A stretch of 64,000 nt of DNA from Sinorhizobium shofinae. Its GTDB lineage: Bacteria > Pseudomonadota > Alphaproteobacteria > Rhizobiales > Rhizobiaceae. The stretch's first letter is position 1; the number at the start of each line of letters is the position of its first letter. The notes beneath the pieces were generated by a model, which worked only from the letters and a program-made list of their open reading frames with translations, made no database searches and had not been told where the DNA came from. A program made the translations under genes and the position numbers. Below are positions 27,005-36,191 of this stretch, piece after piece. The stretch is taken from the NCBI GenBank assembly GCA_001704765.1, contig MBFK01000065.1, forward strand, positions 1 to 64,000, given 5' to 3'.

Positions 27005-28018
27005 ATGCTGGAAAAATTCGAACGCTACCCCCTCACATTCGGGCCCACGCACATCGAAAGACTCAATCGCCTGTCGGAGCATCTCGGAGGCAAGATCGAA
27101 CTTTATGCCAAGCGCGAGGACTGCAATTCCGGCCTCGCCTTCGGCGGCAACAAGCTCCGTAAGCTTGAATACATTATCCCTGATGCGCTGAAGTCCGGGG
27201 CCGACACACTAGTCTCGATCGGCGGGGTGCAATCGAACCACACCCGCATGGTTGCCGCAGTCGCTGCCAAGATAGGTTTCAAGTGCCGGCTCGTCCAGGA
27301 AAGCTGGGTGCCGCACGAGGACGCGGTCTATGACCGGGTCGGTAACATCATGCTCAGCCGCATCATGGGTGCCGACGTTCAAATGGTTGACGAGGGCTTC
27401 GACATTGGCATCCGCCGAAGCTGGGAGGACGCAATTGAGGACGTCCGGGCCAAGGGAGGCAAGCCTTATCCTATTCCTGCTGGCGCCTCGGTCCATAAAT
27501 ACGGGGGCCTCGGCTATGTCGGTTTTGCCGAAGAGGTGCGCGCCCAGGAAAAGGAACTCGGCTTCAAGTTCGACTATGTCGTCGTCTGCACGGTCACCGG
27601 TTCGACCCATGCGGGCATGACCGTTGGTTTCGCCAAGGACGGCCGAGAACGCCAGGTCATCGGCATCGACGCATCCTGCACTCCCGTTCAGACCAGAGCG
27701 CAAGTACTGGAGATCGCTCGCCGCGCAGCCGCCCTCGTCGAGCTTGGCCGTGAGCTCAATGAAGAAGACATAGTACTGGTCGAAGACTATGCCTATCCCG
27801 TCTACGGTGTACCGTCTGAGGAGACCAAGGAGGCGATCCGGCTTGCGGCCAGGCTCGAGGGCATGATCACGGATCCCGTCTACGAGGGCAAATCAATGCA
27901 GGGCATGATCGATCTCGTGAACAAGGGCTTCTTCCCCACGGGTTCCAAAGTGCTTTATGCGCATCTTGGCGGCGCACCGGCGCTCAACGGCTACGGCTAT
28001 ACCTTCCGCAAGGGTTGA
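27005..28018 (+). CDS. acdS: 1-aminocyclopropane-1-carboxylate (ACC) deaminase
   Basis: A 337-residue PLP enzyme that opens ACC to 2-oxobutyrate and ammonia and so lowers plant ethylene. The start at 27005 follows AGAGGGA. Key residues are all present, with numbering one less than in Pseudomonas: Lys50 in [10 protein letters not shown] binds PLP, Ser77 in VQSNHT, Tyr267, Tyr293 and Glu294 in DPVYEGKSM, and Leu321 in AHLGGAPAL. Glu294 and Leu321 separate true ACC deaminases from D-cysteine desulfhydrase. The divergent acdR fits. In symbiotic rhizobia it aids nodulation. Confidence 0.97.
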   Translation: MLEKFERYPLTFGPTHIERLNRLSEHLGGKIELYAKREDCNSGLAFGGNKLRKLEYIIPDALKSGADTLVSIGGVQSNHTRMVAAVAAKIGFKCRLVQESWVPHEDAVYDRVGNIMLSRIMGADVQMVDEGFDIGIRRSWEDAIEDVRAKGGKPYPIPAGASVHKYGGLGYVGFAEEVRAQEKELGFKFDYVVVCTVTGSTHAGMTVGFAKDGRERQVIGIDASCTPVQTRAQVLEIARRAAALVELGRELNEEDIVLVEDYAYPVYGVPSEETKEAIRLAARLEGMITDPVYEGKSMQGMIDLVNKGFFPTGSKVLYAHLGGAPALNGYGYTFRKG

Positions 28019-28158
28019 CGAGCCCAAAATGGTTCGATCCCGATGGCGCTTCAAGGGACCGCCCCTTGGCCGACGGCATTTTGCTGCCTCCACCGGCGAG
28101 CGCACAAAAGCAGGACGCCATCGAGGATGTCGCCGACAGCTGAGCCCGTGTGGGCTCG

Positions 28159-29133
28159 TCAGGCTTTGAACCTGTCGAAAGCGGTCAGCCGTTGGACGGG
28201 AGGATCGGCCTCGTCCCAGCGATAAATCTCCGATCTCAGATAGCGCAGCTCGTCATCGAGCAGTTCTTCCGCGATCTCGATCCACCAGGATTTCGGCCGT
28301 CCGTCGCTACCATCCGACCAGCGATAGCCGCGCGTCTTCAGATGTTCCTTCATGTCGAACGGACTGTGTTCGGCGAAGATGCGGACGCGCGATCGCTGGC
28401 TTGCCCCATAAAGCTCCGCGAAAGCGCTCCGCCCGTCATGAGCACTTGTCTCATCGAGCACTTCGAGAAGCGCGAAGCAGTCGTCGACCGCCCGATGACC
28501 ATCATGAAAATACCCTGCTTGCCCGATCAGATAGGCAAGCTTGGTTCCCTCGAAACCACGAGCAGCCCAGTCGATCTCAGAGACGGAGCAAGCCCATGCC
28601 TTGCCCGAGAAGACAGATGACAAAGCCTCGCAGAAGGGTCGGTCGAAGCCGGCATTGTGAGCAATGACAAGATCTACAGGCTCGATCAGAGCTCTGACCT
28701 CTGCGAGATCTATCGTCCGGCCAGCTACCATCTCGTCGGTAATGCCGGTAAGCCTGGTGATTTCCTCGGGGATCGGACCAGTCGGCTGTTGGAGGCCGCC
28801 GTAAACGCCGACGACATCACCAATGTTACCGTCGTCGTCGAAGGTAAAGCCGACGGCGCCGATCTCGATGATCTCGTCGCGGCGGTGATTGAGACCCGTC
28901 GTTTCCGTATCAACAATCACCGCTGTTCTCGGAAAACCGGGCCGAGCAACGCCCGCCACCTGTCGAGGCAGAAGTCTTCTAAGTACGCGGTATTGCCCGC
29001 ATTCTTCAAGAAGTTCAGCCATCTCCTCCGTCGTCAGCCGCTTGTGACACCGTTTTATATTCGGGCGGATCGGCACCGCCGTGGCCTCAGTGTCCACGGA
29101 AGGTGGAGCAAACATGTCGAGTTGAGATGCCAT
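28159..29133 (-). CDS. DEDDh 3'-5' exonuclease (DNA polymerase III epsilon-like)
   Basis: About 324 residues from the ATG at 29133 (behind GGGGAG). The exonuclease fold holds motif I VIVDTETTGLNHRRDEIIEI, motif II IAHNAGFDRPFCEAL and motif III HRAVDDCFALLE, the three Asp/Glu/His motifs of the DEDDh family. An N-terminal 80 residues and a C-terminal 100 residues (FAEHSPFDMKEHLKTRGYRW) are extra to the catalytic core. This type trims or proofreads DNA. It is not DnaQ itself. It is convergent with acdS. Confidence 0.88.
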   Translation of the reverse strand: MASQLDMFAPPSVDTEATAVPIRPNIKRCHKRLTTEEMAELLEECGQYRVLRRLLPRQVAGVARPGFPRTAVIVDTETTGLNHRRDEIIEIGAVGFTFDDDGNIGDVVGVYGGLQQPTGPIPEEITRLTGITDEMVAGRTIDLAEVRALIEPVDLVIAHNAGFDRPFCEALSSVFSGKAWACSVSEIDWAARGFEGTKLAYLIGQAGYFHDGHRAVDDCFALLEVLDETSAHDGRSAFAELYGASQRSRVRIFAEHSPFDMKEHLKTRGYRWSDGSDGRPKSWWIEIAEELLDDELRYLRSEIYRWDEADPPVQRLTAFDRFKA

Positions 29134-29169
29134 GAAACTCCCCGCCAGTCGCAACGACTCGCTTTCCAC

Positions 29170-29740
29170 ACGGAGGATGAAGTGTAGGCAACAATAGTGA
29201 ACTGTAGAACCCCTGACAACGCGAACTGGAGATGTCTGTGTCGTGACAGAGCCCTTTTCCCGTCCGGTCGGGGTGACGATGCGTATCGCTGGCAGTTATC
29301 GGAAGCAGAGAATGTCCACCTCCAATCCTTGGGGCCAGGAAGGTTATCTGGATTTGTTACCTTTTCGCGAAAGTGATAACAGCCTGCCGCGACGTCAATG
29401 CCAACGGCGCTATGGCGTCGGGGCACCTGGCGCGCGAGCAAGCGAAGCCTAGACCGACTTGGCCTGATTAAGCAGCAGGCGGAGGAACCGGGGGGCTGTC
29501 TCTGCCTTTCAGATACGAGAAGCGGGATAAACTTTTCGCCATTCGCTTCATCGAGAATGCTGAACGTGTAGCTGCCTGGCGACGCGTTGCACCGAATAGG
29601 TCAACCGATTGCAGACGCGATTGTCCTGGTCGAATGTCAGGACTTTGGGCTTCAAGGTCGTGATTCGGCTCTCATCGAAGAAAAACCGAGCTGCAGATGA
29701 TGATCTGATCGCCGAGGCGAAGTGCGATCTCTCGACCGGC
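29170..29740. other. Gene-free stretch
   Basis: About 570 bases between the exonuclease and a SyrB-type gene. Frames on both strands are short and lack ribosome sites or recognisable motifs. Confidence 0.5.
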
Positions 29741-30277
29741 TCAAAAACGCTCGAGCATTCTCCTGAGTTGCGTGTTCTCTGCGCGAAGCGTTTCGGCCAA
29801 GAGTTTCTTCAGACGTCTGTTTTCTGCTTCGAGGAGCACAAGCTCGTCAACCTCAATTGGACCGGAGACAACCGGCTTCGCGCGTTTCTGGCGCAGTTTC
29901 GGGTATCTTTTTTCAGGCTGCTTCGCGGTTCGTCGGACCTGATCCGCAGCAACAATTACGGGGGCTGCCGGAGGAGCCTCGGGTTCCGATTTCTGCTGTG
30001 TCTCGACCAGAACATCCGTCATCGGCAGCACTGGTGGCGGCGTGGTGCTGTCACTATCGAGGTCAGGGCCCGCATAGTTAGTTACCGCTCCCATGCCGCC
30101 GCCACCGACTGGCATGTCCGACGGCTGATGACTGGTGAAAATTGGATTCGATTGATCCTCTAGTTCACGTGCCAGGGCCTTGAGATCAGCATCCCCCCAA
30201 ATGGAATTTGCCCGTGGTTTCGTTTGCTGACGGCTTGATTTGTACTCAACCAGGAAGTTCCTTTGTGGCCTTTTCAT
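29741..30277 (-). CDS. Rhizobial regulator-like protein with SyrB-type C-terminal coil
   Basis: About 178 residues from the ATG at 30277 (MKRPQRNFLVEYKSSRQQTK). The N-terminal motif SIWGDADLKALARELED is shared by a rhizobial family that I recall being annotated as regulators. A long Pro/Glu-rich linker leads to a coiled coil LLEAENRRLKKLLAETLRAE that ends LRRMLERF. The coil matches the end of the divergent SyrB-like protein, so the two may dimerise with each other. Function is not established. Confidence 0.65.
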   Translation of the reverse strand: MKRPQRNFLVEYKSSRQQTKPRANSIWGDADLKALARELEDQSNPIFTSHQPSDMPVGGGGMGAVTNYAGPDLDSDSTTPPPVLPMTDVLVETQQKSEPEAPPAAPVIVAADQVRRTAKQPEKRYPKLRQKRAKPVVSGPIEVDELVLLEAENRRLKKLLAETLRAENTQLRRMLERF

Positions 30278-30572
30278 AGAACCCTTCAACAACCTTGTGA
30301 ACTTTGAATGCAGACCCGTTGCGAGCGGTCCGGACGGTCACAGCTGCAGACCAGAACCCGCAGTACCTAACTCCGCACCATGTTTCAACGCCTCGCGCCG
30401 TGTGAAGCCGGTCTGAGCTTGGCTTTTCATGGAATCCACCTTCATCCATGCCAGTTGTTGCCTCGCTGTGCTAGGCGATTCAATCGTCGATTAAGGATCA
30501 CTATAACACTTATGTTGACTCTTTCTGCTACTCGCCAAAAACTGAGAAAAAGCTATCCAGGAGAAAAAGCAT
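30278..30572. promoter_or_regulatory. Divergent promoter region of the two SyrB-type genes
   Basis: A 295-base gap. On the plus strand a TTGACT at about 30514 could be a -35 element for the SyrB-like gene, whose ribosome site is AGGAGAAAAAGC. The minus strand holds no better gene. Confidence 0.3.
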
Positions 30573-31004
30573 ATGGCTGAGGAAAATGGCGTGCAACCGG
30601 ACACGCAAGGGGCAGAAACGGAACCCAAGAAAGTAAAGTCAAAGGCTGCGGCACGCCAGAAGAAGACGGTGGCATCAGCCAAGGCAACCCCAACTGCTGC
30701 TACTGCAAACGCACCGGTCCGTAAGGTCAAGAAATACTCCGAAGACGAGCGGACAGAAAAGCTCACGCTTATCAAGAGCCTGCTTTCCGCCGGCAAAAGC
30801 ACTCTCAAGGACGCGTTGAAGCAGGTCGGCATCACGGAACAAACCTACTATAATTGGAAAAAAGCCGCAGAGCCTGTTTCTCAAATCGACGATCTTAAGG
30901 ACCTCGTTGAGCTCGAGGAGGAAAACAAGCGGCTTCGGAAGATATTGGCCGACAGGTTGCGCGCAGAGAACGCCGAGTTGCGCAAGAGACTGGGCATGAA
31001 GTGA
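30573..31004 (+). CDS. SyrB-like transcriptional regulator
   Basis: A 143-residue protein like S. meliloti SyrB/SyrB2. It has a Lys/Ala-rich N-terminus (KKVKSKAAARQKKTVASAKA), a KKYSEDERTEKLTLIKSLL helix, a transposase-like HTH (TLKDALKQVGITEQTYYNWK) and a C-terminal coil LEEENKRLRKILADRLRAEN. SyrB represses syrM/syrA-linked exopolysaccharide and nodulation genes in S. meliloti (literature). The target here is unknown. Start is clear: AGGAG seven or so bases before the ATG. Confidence 0.82.
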   Translation: MAEENGVQPDTQGAETEPKKVKSKAAARQKKTVASAKATPTAATANAPVRKVKKYSEDERTEKLTLIKSLLSAGKSTLKDALKQVGITEQTYYNWKKAAEPVSQIDDLKDLVELEEENKRLRKILADRLRAENAELRKRLGMK

Positions 31005-31044
31005 GGATCACAAGAGAGGCCTAACTTTGCGAGGGCGGGAGAGG

Positions 31045-31230
31045 CCGACGTCCCCTGAGGGCGATCCGTGCAAGTAACGCCGGCAGCGCGCCGATGGTCG
31101 CTGGATAGACCGTGCCGATCTTGATCCTTCTGACGTTTCTGCCCGCGACCGAGCGGGTGATCTCGGCTGACAGTTCGATATCGTTAAGGATCCGGACACA
31201 GCGATGGAACACCTTCCCTGCCTGGTCAGT
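31045..31230 (-). pseudogene. LysR-regulator fragment
   Basis: The minus strand reads AGKVFHRCVRILNDIELSAE and then RRIKIGTVYPATIGALPALL, the junction of the linker helix and the effector domain of LysR proteins. No HTH precedes it and the frame ends soon after. This is a remnant of about 60 residues. Confidence 0.55.
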
Positions 31231-31251
31231 TCCACCGCCCGCGTCACGCGC

Positions 31252-31362
31252 GTGACCGGCCACGCGCGCTCGCAGGGCTTGATCCTCGTCACCAGCAATC
31301 GGCGCGAGTTCGATCGGGTGCCTGGTCTAAGAGTCGAGGACTGGACCAGCGAAGCCTTCTAA
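31252..31362 (+). pseudogene. VapC toxin C-terminal fragment
   Basis: The frame reads GHARSQGLILVTSNRREFDR and then VPGLRVEDWTSEAF before its stop, the C-terminal end of PIN-domain VapC toxins (the last catalytic Asp and the TNN-type strand). Nothing of the N-terminal half, nor an intact VapB, is seen. Confidence 0.65.
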
Positions 31363-31854
31363 GCCGGTCACTTGGGCGCTCACTTTTTGTCCTTCCCAGC
31401 CGTTGTATTTTTTGTCGCCATTTCAGACCTCAAGAGCGTGCAGGTGCGCGCGCCCGCACGGCGAGCGGCACCGTCTGCTCAAGTCGCGTGATCAGCTTCC
31501 ACCATTGCCACGCAGAGCGCCGCCGTTCGCCAACGAGCCGCTCCGCGCGCCACGTGCCGTCGTTTAGGCTTACATCGACCCTGGATATGCTCGGCGCCAG
31601 ACCATCCGCGCAAAACCATGTTCAAAGGGTCGAGCGGCGCATCGCCGCCTTCATCGAACTGGCATGCAATGCGGTTGCGAGACCGCCCAGACCCGGCTCG
31701 CCGCCGTCGTCGCTCGCAGAACTTAGTCCGAAAGCGTGTTGGCAAATTGTCCCAGACCCTGTCCGCCCTTAGTCACAACAGGCCCAATGATGCGGAATAC
31801 AGCAGGCGGCGTGTCTGCGACTGAGGTTGTCCTCAGCGACCGGCGCAACTAAAT
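31363..31854. other. Unassigned stretch in the fragment zone
   Basis: About 490 bases. A minus-strand frame at 31479-31745 includes DEGGDAPLDPLNMVLRGWSG, which might be a gene fragment, but I cannot place it in a family. No intact gene is seen. Confidence 0.35.
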
Positions 31855-32362
31855 TCTTGCCTGAATTCGATCGTCGATGCGCTGGGTCCCTTTGCGCTCA
31901 TGGGACGCCTACTTTTTTGCTATTGGCCGCAGCTGCTCTTAATCGGTGCTTGTGGCTATATCGCGCGGGACGTTCTGCTCTATTTGGCGGTGTCGGTTGG
32001 GCTGAAGCACGCGCTCGGCGGCATGGTCATTCTGTCGTTTGTCGTTCTCGCCAAGCTGTCGTCATCGTGTTGATGTTCCTTGCACTTCGGCCAGGCCTGC
32101 CAGCACTCGAGGCCCTACGGCAGCGGCCGGCGTCTCTGCCGCCCTCGGGAAAGCGGGACGCGTACGATCGGCGCGTTCTCGCCGTCACCGCGGCCGCCCT
32201 CCTGCCTTCTTTGCCTACTATGCCGCCTGGGGCTTTCTCGGCGACACGGTGCGCGAATATTCGAGGTTGGCACTAAGCAACATCGAATTCGGAGAGAAGG
32301 CGAATTTGTTCGACATCCTGAATTCTCGCGGCTTGCTTTTGTCGGTCGCCATCTTGATCTGA
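31855..32362 (+). pseudogene. Decayed multi-pass membrane protein
   Basis: Pieces of one membrane protein appear in successive frames: ALMGRLLFCYWPQLLLIGAC and LKHALGGMVILSFVVLAKLS near 31890-32070, VIVLMFLALRPGLPALEALR near 32065-32120, and FFAYYAAWGFLGDTVREYSR then EFGEKANLFDILNSRGLLLS near 32205-32345. Frame changes near 32065 and 32200 break it. The family is not identified. Confidence 0.5.
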
Positions 32363-32423
32363 GGTTTAATTACGTTGCCAGCAGACATATGGCTCTTGCA
32401 ACGGACCAACAATCCATCCATAT

Positions 32424-32441
32424 ACCATCCATGTGGATGGT
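32424..32441. promoter_or_regulatory. Operator palindrome ACCATCCA-TG-TGGATGGT
   Basis: An 18-bp dyad with perfect 8-bp arms, 8 bp before the ATG of the CopG-type gene. A partial copy (ATCCATCCATATACCATCCA, 32412-32431) overlaps its left side. Ribbon-helix-helix regulators often bind such tandem sites and repress their own genes. Confidence 0.6.
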
Positions 32442-32449
32442 GGATGATT

Positions 32450-32869
32450 ATGAAAGACAATGTCTATAAGTTACGCGACAAGGGCGGTGAATCGGAGAAA
32501 ATCACCATCAATCTCGGTTACGTCGATCTCGGTCGCATCGACCTTCTCGTGCAGGAAGGATTCTATTCCAATCGCACCGACTTCATCCGCACAGCGATCC
32601 GCAACCAGCTTGCAGCCGAGGCCGAGGCCGTCAAGCAGTCGATCGTCCGTCACACGCTGGAGCTGGGTTTGCGCGACTACAGCAGAGCCGATCTGGAATC
32701 GCTGAAGGCGGCCGGCGAAAGACTTCACATCAAGGTGGTCGGACTTGCCCGCATCGCGCCCGACGTCACACCGGAACTTGCTCTGGCAACAATTGAATCC
32801 ATCACCGTGCTCGGCGCGCTCCAGGCCAGCACCGAGCTGAAATCGGCGCTGGCCGAACGCATCCGATAG
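32450..32869 (+). CDS. CopG-family ribbon-helix-helix regulator
   Basis: A 139-residue protein from the ATG at 32450. Its N-terminal half is a RHH domain (EKITINLGYVDLGRIDLLVQ, then FYSNRTDFIRTAIRNQLAAE). The C-terminal half (YSRADLESLKAAGERLHIKV, GLARIAPDVTPELALATIES) is a conserved partner domain of unknown role. A strong palindrome lies just upstream, so autoregulation is likely. The esterase gene follows 30 bp downstream and is probably its target. Confidence 0.85.
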   Translation: MKDNVYKLRDKGGESEKITINLGYVDLGRIDLLVQEGFYSNRTDFIRTAIRNQLAAEAEAVKQSIVRHTLELGLRDYSRADLESLKAAGERLHIKVVGLARIAPDVTPELALATIESITVLGALQASTELKSALAERIR

Positions 32870-32899
32870 AACTGCGGCCCGACCAACGAGGACAAGTCC

Positions 32900-34159
32900 A
32901 TGAATGACGATTTTGCAACGGCCATGCGCCGTGCGGTACGGTCCACGCGCGCCTTGAACGTCGCCGAGGCGACACGCGTGATCCAGGATGCGCTGACCGG
33001 CCGATCGGCCTCCGATACTCGCACCTCGACAAATCCGGACATCACACCACCGCCGCCAAATCAGCGTTCCACCCCCTTTCCGGTCGATCCGGATGCGGAG
33101 ATCATCGAGCCATGGGCAAAGCCTGGGGCCGAAGAGCCCGCCGAAAGGGTTGGCGATGTCGCCGCATCGCAAAGGTTGCGGAAACCCTTGGGAGAAACGG
33201 TACGGATCTTGCGCGAGAGTCGGTTGGCGTCCGGCGTGTTCGGATCGCCACACGGCGTAGGCCTGCCGGGAATCGCCAAACAGGTCCCCCAGCCCGTCAT
33301 GCCGGATGGGGCACAGTTTCTGGCGCGATCCTTCACCTGCCCCGCAGGCTCGCGAAACTATAGGCTCTACGTTCCCGCGTCCGCACCCGATCGGCCGCGC
33401 GGCCTTGTCATCATGCTCCATGGCTGCAAGCAGGATCCCGAAGACTTTGCAGCAGGAACCGGCATGAACGCGGTCGCCGAGACGCACGGCCTGGTGGTTG
33501 CCTATCCCCGTCAAGGCGGGGTTAACAATGCGTCGTCCTGCTGGAACTGGTTCAGGCCCGCCGACCAGATACGTGACGAGGGAGAACCCTCGATCATTGC
33601 GGGAATCACCATGGAGATCATGTCGGAATTCGGCCTCGATCGCGGCCGAGTCTTCGTGGCAGGCCTATCGGCAGGGGGCGCAATGGCGGCGGTTATGGGC
33701 GAGACCTATCCAGATCTCTATTCAGCCGCGGGGATCCATTCCGGCCTCGCCTACGGATCGGCCAACGACGTCATCTCAGCTTTCTCCGCGATGCGCGGCG
33801 ATGGCGGTCTTGCATCCAGTCCAAAGCGGCTCGCCAACGGGCACCGGCTCCGGACGATCGTCTTCCAGGGAAGTGCGGATCGGACGGTCCATCCCTCCAA
33901 CGCCGATCGGATCGTCGCGGCGGCAACGCCAACTGGCGGATGCGCCGTCCGGAAGGAATCCGGCCGATCCGCCAGCGGACGGACCTATGCAAGAACCATT
34001 GTCGCGGACCCCGCGGGAAGGCCGGCGGTCGAATACTGGCTGGTGGACGGTGCCGGCCATGCCTGGTCCGGCGGCCATTCCGCTGGAACGTATACAGACC
34101 CGAATGGTCCGGATGCCTCTTGTCAAATGGTGCGGTTCTTCCTCGATGGGCAGGAATGA
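32900..34159 (+). CDS. PHB-depolymerase-family esterase
   Basis: A 419-residue alpha/beta-hydrolase of the Esterase_phd (LpqC-like) family. After a 130-residue Pro-rich N-terminus without a clear signal peptide, the core has RGLVIMLHGCKQDPEDFAAG (oxyanion region), GLSAGGAMAAVM (nucleophile Ser), FQGSADRTVHPSNAD (Asp) and VDGAGHAWSGG (His). It may cut poly(3-hydroxybutyrate) or other esters. It follows the CopG-type regulator, and the pair looks like one operon. Confidence 0.88.
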   Translation: MNDDFATAMRRAVRSTRALNVAEATRVIQDALTGRSASDTRTSTNPDITPPPPNQRSTPFPVDPDAEIIEPWAKPGAEEPAERVGDVAASQRLRKPLGETVRILRESRLASGVFGSPHGVGLPGIAKQVPQPVMPDGAQFLARSFTCPAGSRNYRLYVPASAPDRPRGLVIMLHGCKQDPEDFAAGTGMNAVAETHGLVVAYPRQGGVNNASSCWNWFRPADQIRDEGEPSIIAGITMEIMSEFGLDRGRVFVAGLSAGGAMAAVMGETYPDLYSAAGIHSGLAYGSANDVISAFSAMRGDGGLASSPKRLANGHRLRTIVFQGSADRTVHPSNADRIVAAATPTGGCAVRKESGRSASGRTYARTIVADPAGRPAVEYWLVDGAGHAWSGGHSAGTYTDPNGPDASCQMVRFFLDGQE

Positions 34160-34164
34160 GCCGC

Positions 34165-34640
34165 TCAATCGCCCAGCCTCGCGGCCGCAACGGCATGCGG
34201 CATCAGGAATGCGGCAATCTCGGTGATGACATCCGTCAGTTCCCCCGGATTGCGCGCAACGCCTTCGACAAAAGCGCGCCATTGGTGTTGCTTTTGCCCG
34301 TCCTGGGGAAATGCATCCGTCAAAGCGTCCGGTAGCTCTTGGGGGATCTGAGTCTCGCGCCGCTCGAAAGTAGCAGCGATTGCTCGAACCAGCCTGTCAT
34401 CGCTGACATCAATGATCTGCTGAGAATCCAAATGTCGTAGAAATCCTTCATCCGGTTATTCACACGCCCCAACATGACCATCGCCTGGAACTTCTCGGCG
34501 ATGACCGTCTCGCGTGCATAGGCTCAGAACCGGAGAGCCGGGAAATCCAGCATGGAAGGATAATCCAACCATCTCTGCGCCAGGCTCGAGCGCATCACCA
34601 AGGCCGATGTCGATCATGTTGAATCGGATGACCAAATCGA
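34165..34640 (-). pseudogene. AbiEii/AbiGii-type nucleotidyltransferase toxin, C-terminal remnant
   Basis: The minus strand carries LDFPALRF, a stop, then AYARETVIAEKFQAMVMLGR and VNNRMKDFYDIWILS, followed in another frame by VRAIAATFERRETQIPQELP and QHQWRAFVEGVARNPGELTD. These are consecutive segments of AbiEii-type nucleotidyltransferase toxins. An internal stop and a frame change show decay. The antitoxin gene is not seen. Confidence 0.65.
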
Positions 34641-34673
34641 TGGACGAACGGCAGCTCTAACGAGCGTCTTATG

Positions 34674-36191
34674 TTACTTAGCCTCAATCGCAATACGTGC
34701 GTAAGCTTCCGGCGGAGCATCATTGGCGCGCATGAGATCCTGCATGAGACGCGTCATTGCCTCCTCGATCTCCGTGGAGGAAAGGGGCATATTCTGCCCT
34801 GGATCATTAGCGAGATCGTAGAGCCGTGTTTCACTCTCAAGGAGCGCGCCGGGGCCGTAGTTGTCGAACATGGGCGAGCGTTCGATCACCGGTATCTTGA
34901 GGACCGGCGCTCCCTTCGTGAAGGGCATGGGCTGTGCAAGTGAGGCTCCGGCGAGTTCCTCCGGCGTGAACGGCTCCCAGATGTGCGTCGGCATCAGTGT
35001 GTATTGATAAAGCTCCTGTGAGCGAGGGTCGGGAGGGAAGCGGTGATAGGTATAGCGTCCGTCCGTCACGTTGATCGCACCGCCGAAATAGCCGAACAGT
35101 GCCCCGTGCCGCAGCGAATGATCGGCGTCGAGCAGCGGAAGGAGCGAATGCCCCTGCATCTCGGCAACGGCCCGCACGTCGAACAGATCGAGGAATGTCG
35201 GCGCAAGATCAATGGTCTGGGTCAGCGCCGACCGCCGGACGCCGGCGTTTCCCGGCCGGCGCGGATCGTGCAGGAAGAACGGGATGTGCACGATCTCCTC
35301 ATACATGTTCATCCGGTTTTTCGCCCAGAAATCGTGCTCGCCGAGAAGAAAGCCGTGATCGGTGGTGACAACGAGCGCGGTGTCGCGCCAAAGGTCGTGC
35401 GTATCGAAATAATCGAGAAGCTGCCCGACGAGGAAATCGCAAAGCGCGACGACGGCGTAGTAGTTGGCGCGCAGTTCCTCGCATTCTTCCGGCAGCTCGT
35501 CGACGCGGCTGTAGCGCGGCCAGTCGCGAACCGGACCGTTCCATCCGGTCCTGAATTCCTGGCGAAACCGCTCGGGCGCGGTGAAAGGTTCATGCGGGTC
35601 GAACGTCTCAATCTGCAGGAGCCAGTTGTCCGCGTTCCGGTTCTGCTCGAGAAACTCCAGTCCGGCGGCGAAGCAGCGCACCGATGGGAACTCGCTCTCG
35701 TCCTTGATGAACTCGCGGTTTACGATGTTGCGCCGAAACTTGTCGCGTGCCGACTGGCTGAATTGCCGCTCATGATACATCTGGCGCAGGCGCTCCCATG
35801 GTGGCTGCACCATGGCTTTCCACGGGTCGCCCTCCTGACCGCGGATGAAGTCGTAGCTGTCATACCGGGTGTGATAGGTGGCGCCGCCGTCCTCGAAATA
35901 GTGGAAGTGGTCGGTTACGAGATGGCTGTAAGAGCCGACCCGGTGCAGCAGTTCGGGAAAGGAATTGTCGAACGGCTCAAGTGGCCCCCAGCTCCTGTGG
36001 AGAAAGCTGAGCCTTCCGGTCTGCAGGTCGCGGCGCGCCGGCATGCAGGGCAGGCTGCCGACATAGTGGCGCTCGAATGTTGCGGTCCGCTCAGCCAAGC
36101 GGGCGAAATTGGGCGTCGGCACCCGCTTTCCCCCGTACGGGGCGAGCACATGGCGGTTGAGCGAATCAAAGAGTACGAAGACGGCCTTCAT
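34674..36191 (-). CDS. Sulfatase (alkaline-phosphatase superfamily, formylglycine type)
   Basis: About 505 residues from the ATG at 36191 (after GAGG). The N-terminus FVLFDSLNRHVLAPYGG has the first metal-binding Asp. The sulfatase signature CMPAR in LPCMPARRDLQTGR supplies the Cys that becomes formylglycine. The central DHGFLLGEHDFWAKN holds the second metal site. No signal peptide is seen, so it acts in the cytoplasm on a small sulfate or phosphonate ester taken up by the cell. The ABC importer and two phosphodiesterase-like genes nearby suggest the substrate may be imported. Confidence 0.88.
   Translation of the reverse strand: MKAVFVLFDSLNRHVLAPYGGKRVPTPNFARLAERTATFERHYVGSLPCMPARRDLQTGRLSFLHRSWGPLEPFDNSFPELLHRVGSYSHLVTDHFHYFEDGGATYHTRYDSYDFIRGQEGDPWKAMVQPPWERLRQMYHERQFSQSARDKFRRNIVNREFIKDESEFPSVRCFAAGLEFLEQNRNADNWLLQIETFDPHEPFTAPERFRQEFRTGWNGPVRDWPRYSRVDELPEECEELRANYYAVVALCDFLVGQLLDYFDTHDLWRDTALVVTTDHGFLLGEHDFWAKNRMNMYEEIVHIPFFLHDPRRPGNAGVRRSALTQTIDLAPTFLDLFDVRAVAEMQGHSLLPLLDADHSLRHGALFGYFGGAINVTDGRYTYHRFPPDPRSQELYQYTLMPTHIWEPFTPEELAGASLAQPMPFTKGAPVLKIPVIERSPMFDNYGPGALLESETRLYDLANDPGQNMPLSSTEIEEAMTRLMQDLMRANDAPPEAYARIAIEAK

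Noticed and set aside
28657..29187. 176-codon plus-strand frame opposite the exonuclease
   Set aside because: Antisense to the exonuclease with DEDDh motifs.
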